A stretch of 64,000 bases of DNA from Haloarcula rubra (GTDB lineage Archaea; Halobacteriota; Halobacteria; Halobacteriales; Haloarculaceae). The notes below the pieces were generated by a model. That model saw only the letters and a list, made by a program, of their open reading frames with translations, was not told the DNA's origin and searched no databases. Positions 15,574-22,553 of the stretch are shown piece after piece. The stretch spans positions 372,001 to 436,000 of the forward strand of contig NZ_RKLR01000001.1 in the NCBI RefSeq assembly GCF_019599465.1, in the 5' to 3' direction. The translations under genes were made by a program, and so were the position numbers. How positions within the stretch are numbered: the stretch's first letter is position 1; each line of letters starts with the position of its first letter.

Positions 15574-15999
15574 TCAGGCCGGGTCGACGGTCAGCGTCAG
15601 CGTCAGGGTCGCGCCGTCGGCGAGTGCCGTGACGAGAGCGCGGTCCACGTCGCCGGCGGCCGCGTCGGCGCCGACCATCACGGTACGGTCGTCGACGTAG
15701 TCGCTCGTCCGCAGGACGTGGCTCCGGTCGCTCTCGAACGTGAGGTCCGGGTGGCCCGACCCCTCCACGGTGACCATGTGGCCGTCGGCCTCGATGGTCG
15801 CGGTGATGGTCGCGTCGGCGTCCCGACACGCTTCGGCGAACGCGTCGTCGAAGTCGGCGGGCACCGTATCGGCCTCGATACCGAGGATACAGTCGCCAGC
15901 GGGCGTGAGGAAGTCGTCGCTCGTTACCTCCAGCGTACTCGCGTGCTCACCGCTGACGTGTTCGTGGCCGTGTGCGGTGACGACGGCTTCGAGTGACAT
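15574..15999 (-). CDS. DUF371 family protein
   Basis: A 141-aa cytosolic protein of the archaeal DUF371 family. It begins MSLEAVVTAHGHEHVSGEHASTL, continues with 'TLEVTSDDFLTPAGDCILGIEAD' and ends in a beta-rich 'LTLTLTVDPA'. The HGHEHV and 'GD-C-I-G' parts are the conserved family features. Function is unknown, although distribution is archaea-wide. The frame is open upstream, but ATG 15999 matches the family start. It ends nine bases from the convergent NmrA-like gene. Confidence 0.85.
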   Translation of the reverse strand: MSLEAVVTAHGHEHVSGEHASTLEVTSDDFLTPAGDCILGIEADTVPADFDDAFAEACRDADATITATIEADGHMVTVEGSGHPDLTFESDRSHVLRTSDYVDDRTVMVGADAAAGDVDRALVTALADGATLTLTLTVDPA

Positions 16000-16025
16000 A
16001 CGCCGCCGTAGCCCGCGGGCGTATT

Positions 16026-16199
16026 TCAACGGGACGACTCGGGCCGGGCGACGGTGACCGTCACCGCACCGCACGCACACTCGTAGGCCTCGCGCCGGCC
16101 CCAGTCCGTCTCGAACGCCAGTGCCGGGTCGCCGAGCGTTCGGTCGCAATCGCTCGCGTCGCAGGTCGGCTCCGTCGTCTCGCGCAGGTCGTTCAACAT
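16026..16199 (-). CDS. Small Cys-rich (zinc-ribbon-like) protein
   Basis: A 57-aa protein beginning MLNDLRETTEPTCDASDCDR with a second pair in 'AYECACGAVTVTV'. The C-x4-C ... C-x-C layout suggests a single zinc ribbon. It stands in the 370-base gap between the DUF371 gene and the GH2-like gene, on the same strand as DUF371 with only 26 bases between them. The coding assignment rests on the Cys pattern and haloarchaeal codon use; no homologue was recognised. Confidence 0.6.
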   Translation of the reverse strand: MLNDLRETTEPTCDASDCDRTLGDPALAFETDWGRREAYECACGAVTVTVARPESSR

Positions 16200-16369
16200 A
16201 CGCCACCGGAGGGACCGAAGCCACCTTAATCCGAGCCGTCCCCGGAGTGAAAGTGAAAGTGACGGCCGGCACGGTCGTCGGGGCGTGTTCCGTCGGACAG
16301 ACGTCAGCCGTCGCCGACTCCGCCGCCGTGGGGGTAAAGGATATGCCCCCAGCGAACGGGCCACAAGGT

Positions 16370-18211
16370 ATGTCGCTGGAGTGGCGGGGCGCGGCGGTAG
16401 CGCCGGACGACGAGATGCCGACGCCGGACGAGTGGGACTCGGTGTCCGTCCCGGGCCGGCCGACGGCCTTCGCCGGTGCCGAGGCCGTGGCCTACGAGAC
16501 GACGTTCTCGGACCCGCGGAGCGAGGACGAGGCGCACGCCGCGCTACTCCTCCGAGGAACGTACGCGCAGACGCGCGTCTGGTGTAACGGCGAACAGGTC
16601 GCGACACACGACACGTACTTCGCCCCGCTCCGGGTCCGGCTGCCCGACGCCGACGAGTACCGCGTCGTCGTCGAGTGTCGCACCCCGGCGGACCGCTTCG
16701 GCGGCCTCCACGCCACCGACGCCCTCCCCGACGACCGGTGTGTCCCGGGCATCTGGTGGGAGGCACGGCTAGAGACGTACCCGGACCCGTACGTGAGCGC
16801 GATACGGGCACGCCCGCGCCTGACCGAGGAGGGGGCCGCCGTGGACGTGACCGCCGACGTCGTGACGACCGAGGCCATCGACGACCGCCTCACCTTCTCT
16901 ATCCGGCCGGAGGGGAACGTCCGTGGCGGCGGGATGATGGACCGCTCGCGGGTCGCGACCGGGTCGGGTCACACCACGGTCCAGCACACCATCGACGTGC
17001 GCGACCCGTCGCTGTGGTGGCCACACGACCGGGGTGACCAGCCACGGTACGTCGTCCGGGCGAAACTCGACGACGCCGCCGACGAGGTCACGACGGGACT
17101 ACGGACGGTCAGCTACGACGACGGACTCCGGGTGAACGGCGAGCGTGTCCCCGCACGCGGCGTGACGCTCCTCGACCCGACCCCCGCCGACGTCGAACGA
17201 GCCGCGGACGCGAACGCGAACCTCGTCCGCGTGCGTGCGCAGGCGGCCCCACCGGCGGTCGCGGAAGCGTGTGACGATCACGGCCTCCTCCTCTGGCAGG
17301 ACCTGCCGCTGACCGGCCCGGGTGCGTTCGACCCCGACCGAGGGCGTACGTTGGCCGACGAACTGATGCGGAGCTACGGCCGGCACCCGAGCCTCGCGGC
17401 CATCGGCGTCCACGACGACCCCGTCAGGCCGTACGCGGACGGCCTCGGCTCCGGGTTCCTCGACCGCCTGCGCTTCCGCTTTCGGGCGTGGCGAGCAGCG
17501 TACGACGCTGGCCCCGCGAACGCCGTCGCCGACGCCGTCGACGCCGTCCCGACGTTTCCGGTCGTGGGCCCGCCGGGCGTCGACCCCGACGCGGTCACGC
17601 TGTACCCGGGCTGGCAGTACGGCACCGTCGGCGACCTCGCGTGGCTCTGTGACCACTACGGCGTCGGCGACGTCGTCGGCGGGTTCGGTGCGGGGTCGCT
17701 CGGGAGCGACGACCCCGCCGACGAGACGGGGTTCGACCGCACCGCCCACGACACTCGCGTCGACGGCGGTGCCACCGACTCGCAGGCCTATCAGGCACGG
17801 GTCGTCCACACGGTCACCGAACACCTCCGCCGACAGGCCAGCGAGGTGGCGGTCCTCGACAGCCTCCGTGACGTCGGGGACGCGGGGATGGGCGTCCTGC
17901 GCGAGGACGGCACGCCGAAACCCGCGTACGACGTGCTGACCGACAGCTACGAACCGACGCAGGTCCTGCTCTCGGACCCGACGCCCGGCGAGAGCGACGT
18001 CGTCGTCTGCCACGACCGACCCGAGACGGCGACGGTCACCGTCGAGTGGGACCACAACGGGGAGCGACAGCAGGAAGAACACACCGTCGGGCCGTTCGGC
18101 CGCGTCACCGTCGGGTCGCTGACGCTCGCGGCGGGCGACGAACTGACGCTCGCCGTCGCCGTCGGTGAGAACGTGGTGACGAACGAGTACGAGATAAACG
18201 ACAGTATATAA
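16370..18211 (+). CDS. Glycoside hydrolase family 2-like protein lacking catalytic Glu residues
   Basis: A 613-aa protein without a signal peptide. The domain order is that of GH2 beta-mannosidase/glucuronidases: a sugar-binding jelly roll (residues about 1-125, 'GTYAQTRVWCNGEQVATH'), immunoglobulin-like domains ('SLWWPH..GDQPRYVV'), and a TIM-barrel part ('NLVRVRAQAAPPAVAEACDDHGLLLWQDLPL', about 294-314). Where the acid/base Asn-Glu should follow, residues 345-351 read IGVHDDP. Where the nucleophile 'S-E-x-G' should be, residues 436-442 read VGGFGAG. Neither catalytic Glu is present, so hydrolysis seems unlikely. ATG 16343 is an alternative start. Confidence 0.72.
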   Translation: MSLEWRGAAVAPDDEMPTPDEWDSVSVPGRPTAFAGAEAVAYETTFSDPRSEDEAHAALLLRGTYAQTRVWCNGEQVATHDTYFAPLRVRLPDADEYRVVVECRTPADRFGGLHATDALPDDRCVPGIWWEARLETYPDPYVSAIRARPRLTEEGAAVDVTADVVTTEAIDDRLTFSIRPEGNVRGGGMMDRSRVATGSGHTTVQHTIDVRDPSLWWPHDRGDQPRYVVRAKLDDAADEVTTGLRTVSYDDGLRVNGERVPARGVTLLDPTPADVERAADANANLVRVRAQAAPPAVAEACDDHGLLLWQDLPLTGPGAFDPDRGRTLADELMRSYGRHPSLAAIGVHDDPVRPYADGLGSGFLDRLRFRFRAWRAAYDAGPANAVADAVDAVPTFPVVGPPGVDPDAVTLYPGWQYGTVGDLAWLCDHYGVGDVVGGFGAGSLGSDDPADETGFDRTAHDTRVDGGATDSQAYQARVVHTVTEHLRRQASEVAVLDSLRDVGDAGMGVLREDGTPKPAYDVLTDSYEPTQVLLSDPTPGESDVVVCHDRPETATVTVEWDHNGERQQEEHTVGPFGRVTVGSLTLAAGDELTLAVAVGENVVTNEYEINDSI

Positions 18212-18290
18212 GCTATCTCGAAAGTGTGTGAATCCTTCACGCCCCCGTATTCGGGTGTGTGAGGCGTCGCCACGGTATTCAGTGCACCGG

Positions 18291-18300
18291 AATATTTAAA
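18291..18300 (+). promoter_or_regulatory. TATA box with long leader before the coiled-coil gene
   Basis: AATATTTAAA is a near-consensus archaeal TATA box 160 bases before ATG 18458. It implies a 5' leader of about 130 bases. The rest of the 246-base gap (18212-18457) holds a weak hairpin at about 18238-18265 (CACGCCC/GGGTGTG, one G-T pair), which may end the GH2-like transcript, and a small ORF. Confidence 0.55.
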
Positions 18301-18368
18301 CAATATCCCCCGGTACTAGCAGATACCAGAACGCTCACGCGTTCAGGCAGTATCGCGTCGCGCCCAAC

Positions 18369-18446
18369 ATGAGAGGGAACCCTTGTTATTGGTGCCAGCC
18401 CCTCGATAGCGGAGCGCCTGTCTGTGCGAGAGCGGTGATGGCATAG
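18369..18446 (+). other. Possible 25-aa leader ORF (Cys-containing)
   Basis: ATG 18369 opens a 25-codon frame that ends with TAG at 18444-18446. The peptide contains C-x2-C and a third Cys. Its stop overlaps a GAGGT Shine-Dalgarno-like sequence (18446-18450), placed seven bases before the start of the coiled-coil gene. Reading this frame could therefore hide or expose that ribosome site. Translation is unproven. Confidence 0.3.
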
Positions 18447-18457
18447 AGGTTTCAACA

Positions 18458-19348
18458 ATGGCAGACTCGATAGACGAATCAAAGAACGTTACAGTAACAG
18501 AAGAGGATCTCGAAAACAAATCGAAGGGCGAGCTCATCAAACTCGCCGGCCAGCTCCGTGACCGACGGAACGAGCTGAACCAGATGGCCTCCGAGCGGGC
18601 CTCTGACCGCGACGACCTGAACGCGAAGACGCGCGAGAAGGTCGACGAGGCCCAGGAACACCGCGAGAAGCGCGACGAGCTCAACGAGCAGGTCCAGGAG
18701 CACAAGGACAAGCGCAACGAGCTCAACGCCGAGGCCAACGAGCTGTTCGACAAGGTCGACAACGTCAAGAACGACCTCGAACTCGACGAGGGCAAGTCCG
18801 TCGACGAACTCAAGGACGAGATCGAAGACCTCGAGTTCAAACAGCAGACCGAGGTCCTCTCCTCGGAAGACGAGAAAGAGCTCATCGAGAAGATAGAGGA
18901 CAAGCGCGAGAAACTCCAGCAGAAACAGGAGAAGCTCGACCAGAGCGGTGACCTCGAAGGGCTCAAGGAGGAGGCCGAAGAGGTCCGGTCAGAAGCCTCG
19001 AAGCACCACCAGAAGGTCACGGAACTCGCCGACGAGGCCCAGAAACATCACAACCAGATGATAGAGGCCTACCGCGAGGCCGACGAGATTCGTGACGAGG
19101 CCGACGAGAAGCACGAGGAGTTCGTCGAGGCTCAGGAAGCCGCCGACCAGCACCACGAGGACTTCGTCCGCGTCCAGAAGCGCCTGCGCGAACTGGACAA
19201 GAAAGAGGAGAAGGAAGAACGGTCCCAGCGCGAGGAGAAGCAGGAAGCCGCTCGCGAAGAGGCCGAAGAGATCTACCAGAAGTTCAAGGAAGGCGAGACC
19301 CTCGACACCGAGGACCTGATGAAGCTCCAGAAGGCCGGCAAGCTCTAG
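18458..19348 (+). CDS. Archaeal coiled-coil protein (COG1340 type)
   Basis: A 296-aa, almost entirely charged helical protein (Glu/Lys/Asp/Arg/Gln). Heptad repeats run from about residue 20 to 270 and break around residues 105-125 ('LDEGKSVDELKDEIEDLEFKQQTE'), the conserved centre of the archaeal COG1340 family. It ends in a short domain 'AEEIYQKFKEGETLDTEDLMKLQKAGKL', also a family feature. Function is unestablished; an RNA- or ribosome-associated scaffold is one possibility. It has an unusually high Lys content for a haloarchaeal protein. A GAGGT ribosome site seven bases before ATG and the distant TATA box indicate a leadered mRNA, unlike most neighbours. Confidence 0.85.
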   Translation: MADSIDESKNVTVTEEDLENKSKGELIKLAGQLRDRRNELNQMASERASDRDDLNAKTREKVDEAQEHREKRDELNEQVQEHKDKRNELNAEANELFDKVDNVKNDLELDEGKSVDELKDEIEDLEFKQQTEVLSSEDEKELIEKIEDKREKLQQKQEKLDQSGDLEGLKEEAEEVRSEASKHHQKVTELADEAQKHHNQMIEAYREADEIRDEADEKHEEFVEAQEAADQHHEDFVRVQKRLRELDKKEEKEERSQREEKQEAAREEAEEIYQKFKEGETLDTEDLMKLQKAGKL

Positions 19349-19357
19349 ACGCGCCGA

Positions 19358-19364
19358 TATTTTC
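19358..19364 (+). promoter_or_regulatory. TATA-like box of the lysE-type gene
   Basis: ATATTTT is centred 26 bases before ATG 19387. The T-rich run also follows the stop codon of the coiled-coil gene and may terminate it. Confidence 0.45.
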
Positions 19365-19386
19365 TCTCTGTTCTCCAGTACTGTAG

Positions 19387-20160
19387 ATGCATCACTGGGT
19401 CACCACACTGCTGACGAATCAGGTCGGGCCACTCGCACTCCTCCCTACAGCCGTCGGTGGCGTCGTCTTCGGCCTCGCGCTCGCGGCCCCGCCGGGACCG
19501 ATGAACGCCGTCATCGCCGAGGAGAGCGCGCTACGTGGCTGGCGGGCCGGGTTGCTGGCGGGCCTCGGTGCGATGACCGCCGACGCCTGCTTCTTCGTCC
19601 TCTCGCTGGTCGGTGCCGCAGCGGTGGTGACCGAGACGCCGGGCCTCCGGGACGCGATGGTCGCCGTCGGTGGGCTCCTGATGCTGTGGTTCGCCTACGG
19701 CGCCGTCCAGGACGCGAACGCGCTCTCGTCGGTCGACGTCGAGGCGGCCGCGACCGAGGAGAGCCGCGGCTTCCGGAAGGCGCTGGTACTGGCGCTCACG
19801 AACCCGTACCAGGTCGTGTTCTGGCTCACCGTCGGCGTCGGCCTCCTCCAACCCGGGACGCTCGACGTACTCTCGTATCTCCCGGCCGTCGGTGCCGAGG
19901 CGGCGGGCCTGTTGGTGGTCCAGACCGGCCACCCGGTACTGCTCGCGGGGCTGTTCGGCGGCATCGTCGTCTGGATAACGGGGTTCCCGGCGGCTATCGT
20001 CGCCGCCCGCCAGCGCGTCGAACGGCTGGCACCGGTGGTCGCGTGGGTCAGCGCCGCCGTCCTGGCGGGCTCTGGTGTACTCTTCCTCGGGCGAGTCGCT
20101 GGGCCGCTGCTGGGACGGGTCCAGCGTGTCCTCGTCGATGTCGTCGGGGCGCTCGGGTAG
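19387..20160 (+). CDS. LysE/RhtB-type amino acid exporter
   Basis: A 257-aa inner-membrane protein with six predicted helices. The family signature is near the N terminus: 'GVVFGLALAAPPGPMNAVIAEESALRGWRAGLLAGLGAMTADACFF' corresponds to the PGP-x-N and G-x-x-x-G region of LysE translocators. 'LVLALTNPYQVVFWLTVG' is the conserved NP motif in the middle. It exports amino acids or similar small solutes; the substrate is unknown. It is convergent with the HD-domain gene, with three bases between. Confidence 0.85.
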   Translation: MHHWVTTLLTNQVGPLALLPTAVGGVVFGLALAAPPGPMNAVIAEESALRGWRAGLLAGLGAMTADACFFVLSLVGAAAVVTETPGLRDAMVAVGGLLMLWFAYGAVQDANALSSVDVEAAATEESRGFRKALVLALTNPYQVVFWLTVGVGLLQPGTLDVLSYLPAVGAEAAGLLVVQTGHPVLLAGLFGGIVVWITGFPAAIVAARQRVERLAPVVAWVSAAVLAGSGVLFLGRVAGPLLGRVQRVLVDVVGALG

Positions 20161-20163
20161 CCG

Positions 20164-20880
20164 CTACGAGTCGCCCATCCCGGTCGCGACGTCGTCGAGT
20201 CGCTCCTCGGTGTCCATCTCGGCCACTTCGGCCTCGAGCCACTCCTGGAACCAGCGCGTGCGCTTGAGTCGCTGGTGGACGATAGACTCGGCCGTGTCGC
20301 TCTCGACGCGGTCTTTGGCGTCTTCGCCGCGTTCGATGACGCGGTCGACCATCTCGGCGGCGTCCATGTGCGTCCGGGACTCGTAGCCCATCCGCAGGAG
20401 CATGAGTGCCGTCCCGTTGGCACCGATCTTGTCGAGGATGTCGGCCTCGATGAGACAGCGCGTCTCCAGCGAGAGGTTCGAGAGGTCCCCCTGGTAGGAG
20501 TGGTCCTCGACGGCGCGACACACCTGTTCGACGAACGATTCGGGGTAGTCACCGTGTGCGGTGAGGTACTCGCGAGCGATGCGGGCACCGGCCTCGGCGT
20601 GGACGTCTTGCTCGGCCTCCAGTTTCGCGATGTCGTGGAAGAGAGCAGCCACCCGGGTCACGTCGACGTTCGCGCCCTCTTTCCGGGCGATCTTCGTCGC
20701 GATGTCGACGACGTTGAGGATGTGGTTGAAGCGGTACTCCGCGGAGTGCCACGGGTACCACCGCATCCGGCCGCCTTCGTCCTCGTTCTCGACGCTGGCG
20801 GCGAGGTAGTCGTGGACGAACTCCTGCATCGCTTCGAACTCCTCGTCCGAGACTGGTGACTCCCTAATCTCGACGCCCAC
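20164..20880 (-). CDS. HD-domain hydrolase
   Basis: A 238-aa cytosolic metal-dependent phosphohydrolase. The HD motif is 'EYRFNHILNVVDIATKIA' (first His), 'RVAALFHDIAKLEAEQ' (His-Asp), 'AVEDHSYQGD' and 'EADILDKIGA' (last Asp). The size and the 'HILNV' and 'IEADILDKIGANGTALM' sequences match the archaeal/YedJ-like single-HD family. The substrate (nucleotide or phosphodiester) is unknown. A TATA-like block (minus-strand ATGAATATC) lies about 30 bases before ATG 20880. Confidence 0.88.
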   Translation of the reverse strand: MGVEIRESPVSDEEFEAMQEFVHDYLAASVENEDEGGRMRWYPWHSAEYRFNHILNVVDIATKIARKEGANVDVTRVAALFHDIAKLEAEQDVHAEAGARIAREYLTAHGDYPESFVEQVCRAVEDHSYQGDLSNLSLETRCLIEADILDKIGANGTALMLLRMGYESRTHMDAAEMVDRVIERGEDAKDRVESDTAESIVHQRLKRTRWFQEWLEAEVAEMDTEERLDDVATGMGDS

Positions 20881-21344
20881 ACCACCACCTCCGGCGACAG
20901 GTTCCGATATTCATCTTACAGACAAGAAGGTACGTTCGACTCTTTAGCGTTACGACAAGGCGAACGCTGTCTCTCGTGTGGATACGTCCAGAGAAATCAC
21001 CGTACGACGACACAATATCGAGTTGCCGAGGGGGAGTCCCGATGGTTGAGCGAGCGCGGGACGACAGCGCGGGCGGTACGAGCGACCCGTCGAGTCGCCG
21101 TGCACTTCAAGGACACCCCGGCAGACGGCCGGTACGGACAGTGCGACCGGCCGATAACCACGTTCAGACAGTTTTTAGCCGTTTTCACACGTTTTCACCA
21201 ATCACACTCCACATATACAACACAAGCGCCCACAAATATAAGTCTTTTCTCGATTATCTCCCGTCGAGCGATCGGCTCGTCACAGTGCCCCGGTCGTCAC
21301 GACTGGGCTGTACGTTTATGCCAGTTCACGACCAGATTGGAGAC
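20881..21344. other. 464-base gene-poor gap with AT-rich pocket
   Basis: The left end is the HD-gene promoter. Bases about 21165-21275 are much more AT-rich than the surroundings and contain 'gttttcacacgttttcacc' (a direct repeat of CGTTTTCAC) and a clear TATA-like AAATATAAG at 21234-21242, 110 bases before the next ATG. A second box (gtttatgcc, 21314-21322) lies 27 bases before ATG 21345. The first box could start a small RNA or a long leader. No coding frame convinces me. Confidence 0.4.
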
Positions 21345-22073
21345 ATGGAACTTCGACCAGCAGAACCAGCCGACAGGCCGGCAATCAGGGACGTCGCACG
21401 CCGGTCACTGCAGGCGTCGTACTCGCTCGGCCCGCAGGCGATAAACAGCGCCATCGAGGAGTGGTACGACGAGGACCGCCTCGAAGCCACGTTCGAGGAC
21501 GAGGAACGACTGTTGCTCGTCGCCGAGAAAGCGGGCCAAGTCGTCGGGTTCTCCGAGAGTGTCACCGCGGCAGACAACACCGGGACGCTGCTCTGGCTAC
21601 ACGTCGACCCCGCGCACCGCGGCGAGGGCGTCGCGTCGGCCCTGTTCGAGGCGACCCGTGAACACCTCGCGGACCTCGGTGCGACACATCTACTGGGCCG
21701 CGTCCTCGCGGACAACGTCGAGGGGAACACCTTCTACGAGGCCCGCGGATTCGACAAGGTCGGGACCGAGGAGGTGGACATCGACGGCCGCACGTACGTC
21801 GAGAACCTGTACAGCGAGTCGGAGCAGTGGGGCCGGGAACCAGTCGAGACGGAGGACGGCCGGACGGTGTACGTCGACCACGACAACCACGAACGCGGCT
21901 CTATCGCGCCGTTCCACATCGTCCACGTCGACGAAGGGGGCGACGACCGATACGGCTACTTCTGTAGCAACTGCAACACGCTCGCCAACGCGATGGACTC
22001 GATGGGGCGTATCGAGTGTGACTCCTGCGGGAACGTCCGCAAGCCGCTCCGCTGGGACGCCGCCTACCTCTAG
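21345..22073 (+). CDS. GNAT acetyltransferase fused to a zinc-ribbon domain
   Basis: A 242-aa cytosolic protein. Residues 1-150 are a GNAT N-acetyltransferase, with acetyl-CoA loop 'LWLHVDPAHRGEGVASALFEATREHLADLG' and 'NVEGNTFYEARGFDKVG'. Residues about 155-242 hold a second domain with 'IVHVDEGGDDRYGYFCSNCNTLANAMDSMGRIECDSCGNVRKP', a two-pair zinc ribbon that I associate with the haloarchaeal DUF5816 family. Substrate unknown. ATG 21345 was chosen because TTTATG at 21315-21320 is placed as a TATA element; the upstream in-frame ATG 21318 lies within it. Its stop overlaps that of the convergent gene. Confidence 0.85.
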   Translation: MELRPAEPADRPAIRDVARRSLQASYSLGPQAINSAIEEWYDEDRLEATFEDEERLLLVAEKAGQVVGFSESVTAADNTGTLLWLHVDPAHRGEGVASALFEATREHLADLGATHLLGRVLADNVEGNTFYEARGFDKVGTEEVDIDGRTYVENLYSESEQWGREPVETEDGRTVYVDHDNHERGSIAPFHIVHVDEGGDDRYGYFCSNCNTLANAMDSMGRIECDSCGNVRKPLRWDAAYL

Positions 22074-22279
22074 TTCCCGGTGTCGTTCCGTGGCGGCGCT
22101 TCGTTCGACTCCCGACGCGGTGGGGGGCGACGGGCCGGCCTGAGTACGAGCACGTAGTACAGGACGAACAACACGATGGCGATGCCGACTCCGACGAGGA
22201 CGTCACGCGCTACCGACCCGGTCGCGAGGAGTACGAGGACCGTACCACTGCCGACGAGTGAGGGGAGTGCCGCGACCAT
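22070..22279 (-). CDS. Small two-helix membrane protein
   Basis: A 69-aa protein with two hydrophobic helices ('SLVGSGTVLVLLATGSVA' and 'VLVGVGIAIVLFVLYYVLVL') and a basic, Pro/Arg-rich cytoplasmic tail. No family recognised. It shares the palindrome CTAG with the GNAT gene: TAG of each gene is read from opposite strands of the same four bases (22070-22073). A GATAAAAC block about 20-30 bases before ATG 22279 is a plausible promoter. Confidence 0.6.
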   Translation of the reverse strand: MVAALPSLVGSGTVLVLLATGSVARDVLVGVGIAIVLFVLYYVLVLRPARRPPPRRESNEAPPRNDTGN

Positions 22280-22499
22280 GTCTGGAGTATCGTTCGCTAC
22301 TGATAAAACGGCGTACGGTCGTTCTCTCTCCGTGGGAACGGTGCGTCGCGACGGTCGGCTCTCACGGTGCCGATACGACCGGGACGAGTCACGCCGACAG
22401 TCCCGAAGCGTGGCTGTGACGGCTCTCAGCACGCTCTCGGGCCTCTCACCGCGGTAGTGCGGGCGAAGCGCATAATACCGAGAGCGACCGAGAGTACGC
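22280..22499. other. Divergent intergenic region with a TATA box
   Basis: The gap between the small membrane protein and the TrmB-type gene holds two divergent AT-rich boxes: 'gataaaac' near 22301-22310 for the minus-strand gene, and 'cataatac' (22471-22478) on the plus strand. The rest is GC-rich and I see nothing else in it. Confidence 0.4.
22471..22478 (+). promoter_or_regulatory. TATA-like box placed for a start at 22500
   Basis: cataatac is centred 26 bases before ATG 22500 and not before the TrmB ATG. A leaderless transcript from here would begin with the short ORF at 22500. Confidence 0.45.
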
Positions 22500-22553
22500 A
22501 TGAGTGCCGTTGGAACGAGACCGGACGGGACCGGGGCAACCGGCGAGGTGTGA
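22500..22553 (+). other. Possible 17-aa leader ORF abutting the TrmB gene
   Basis: ATG 22500 opens a 17-codon frame that ends TGA at 22551-22553, directly followed by the TrmB ATG (22554). With the TATA box 26 bases before it, this would be the first ORF of a leaderless mRNA and TrmB would depend on reinitiation. Not proven. Confidence 0.4.

Noticed and set aside
18238-18265. Hairpin after the GH2-like gene as a firm terminator
   Set aside because: Seven base pairs with one G-T pair and no U-tract; too weak to list as a feature.
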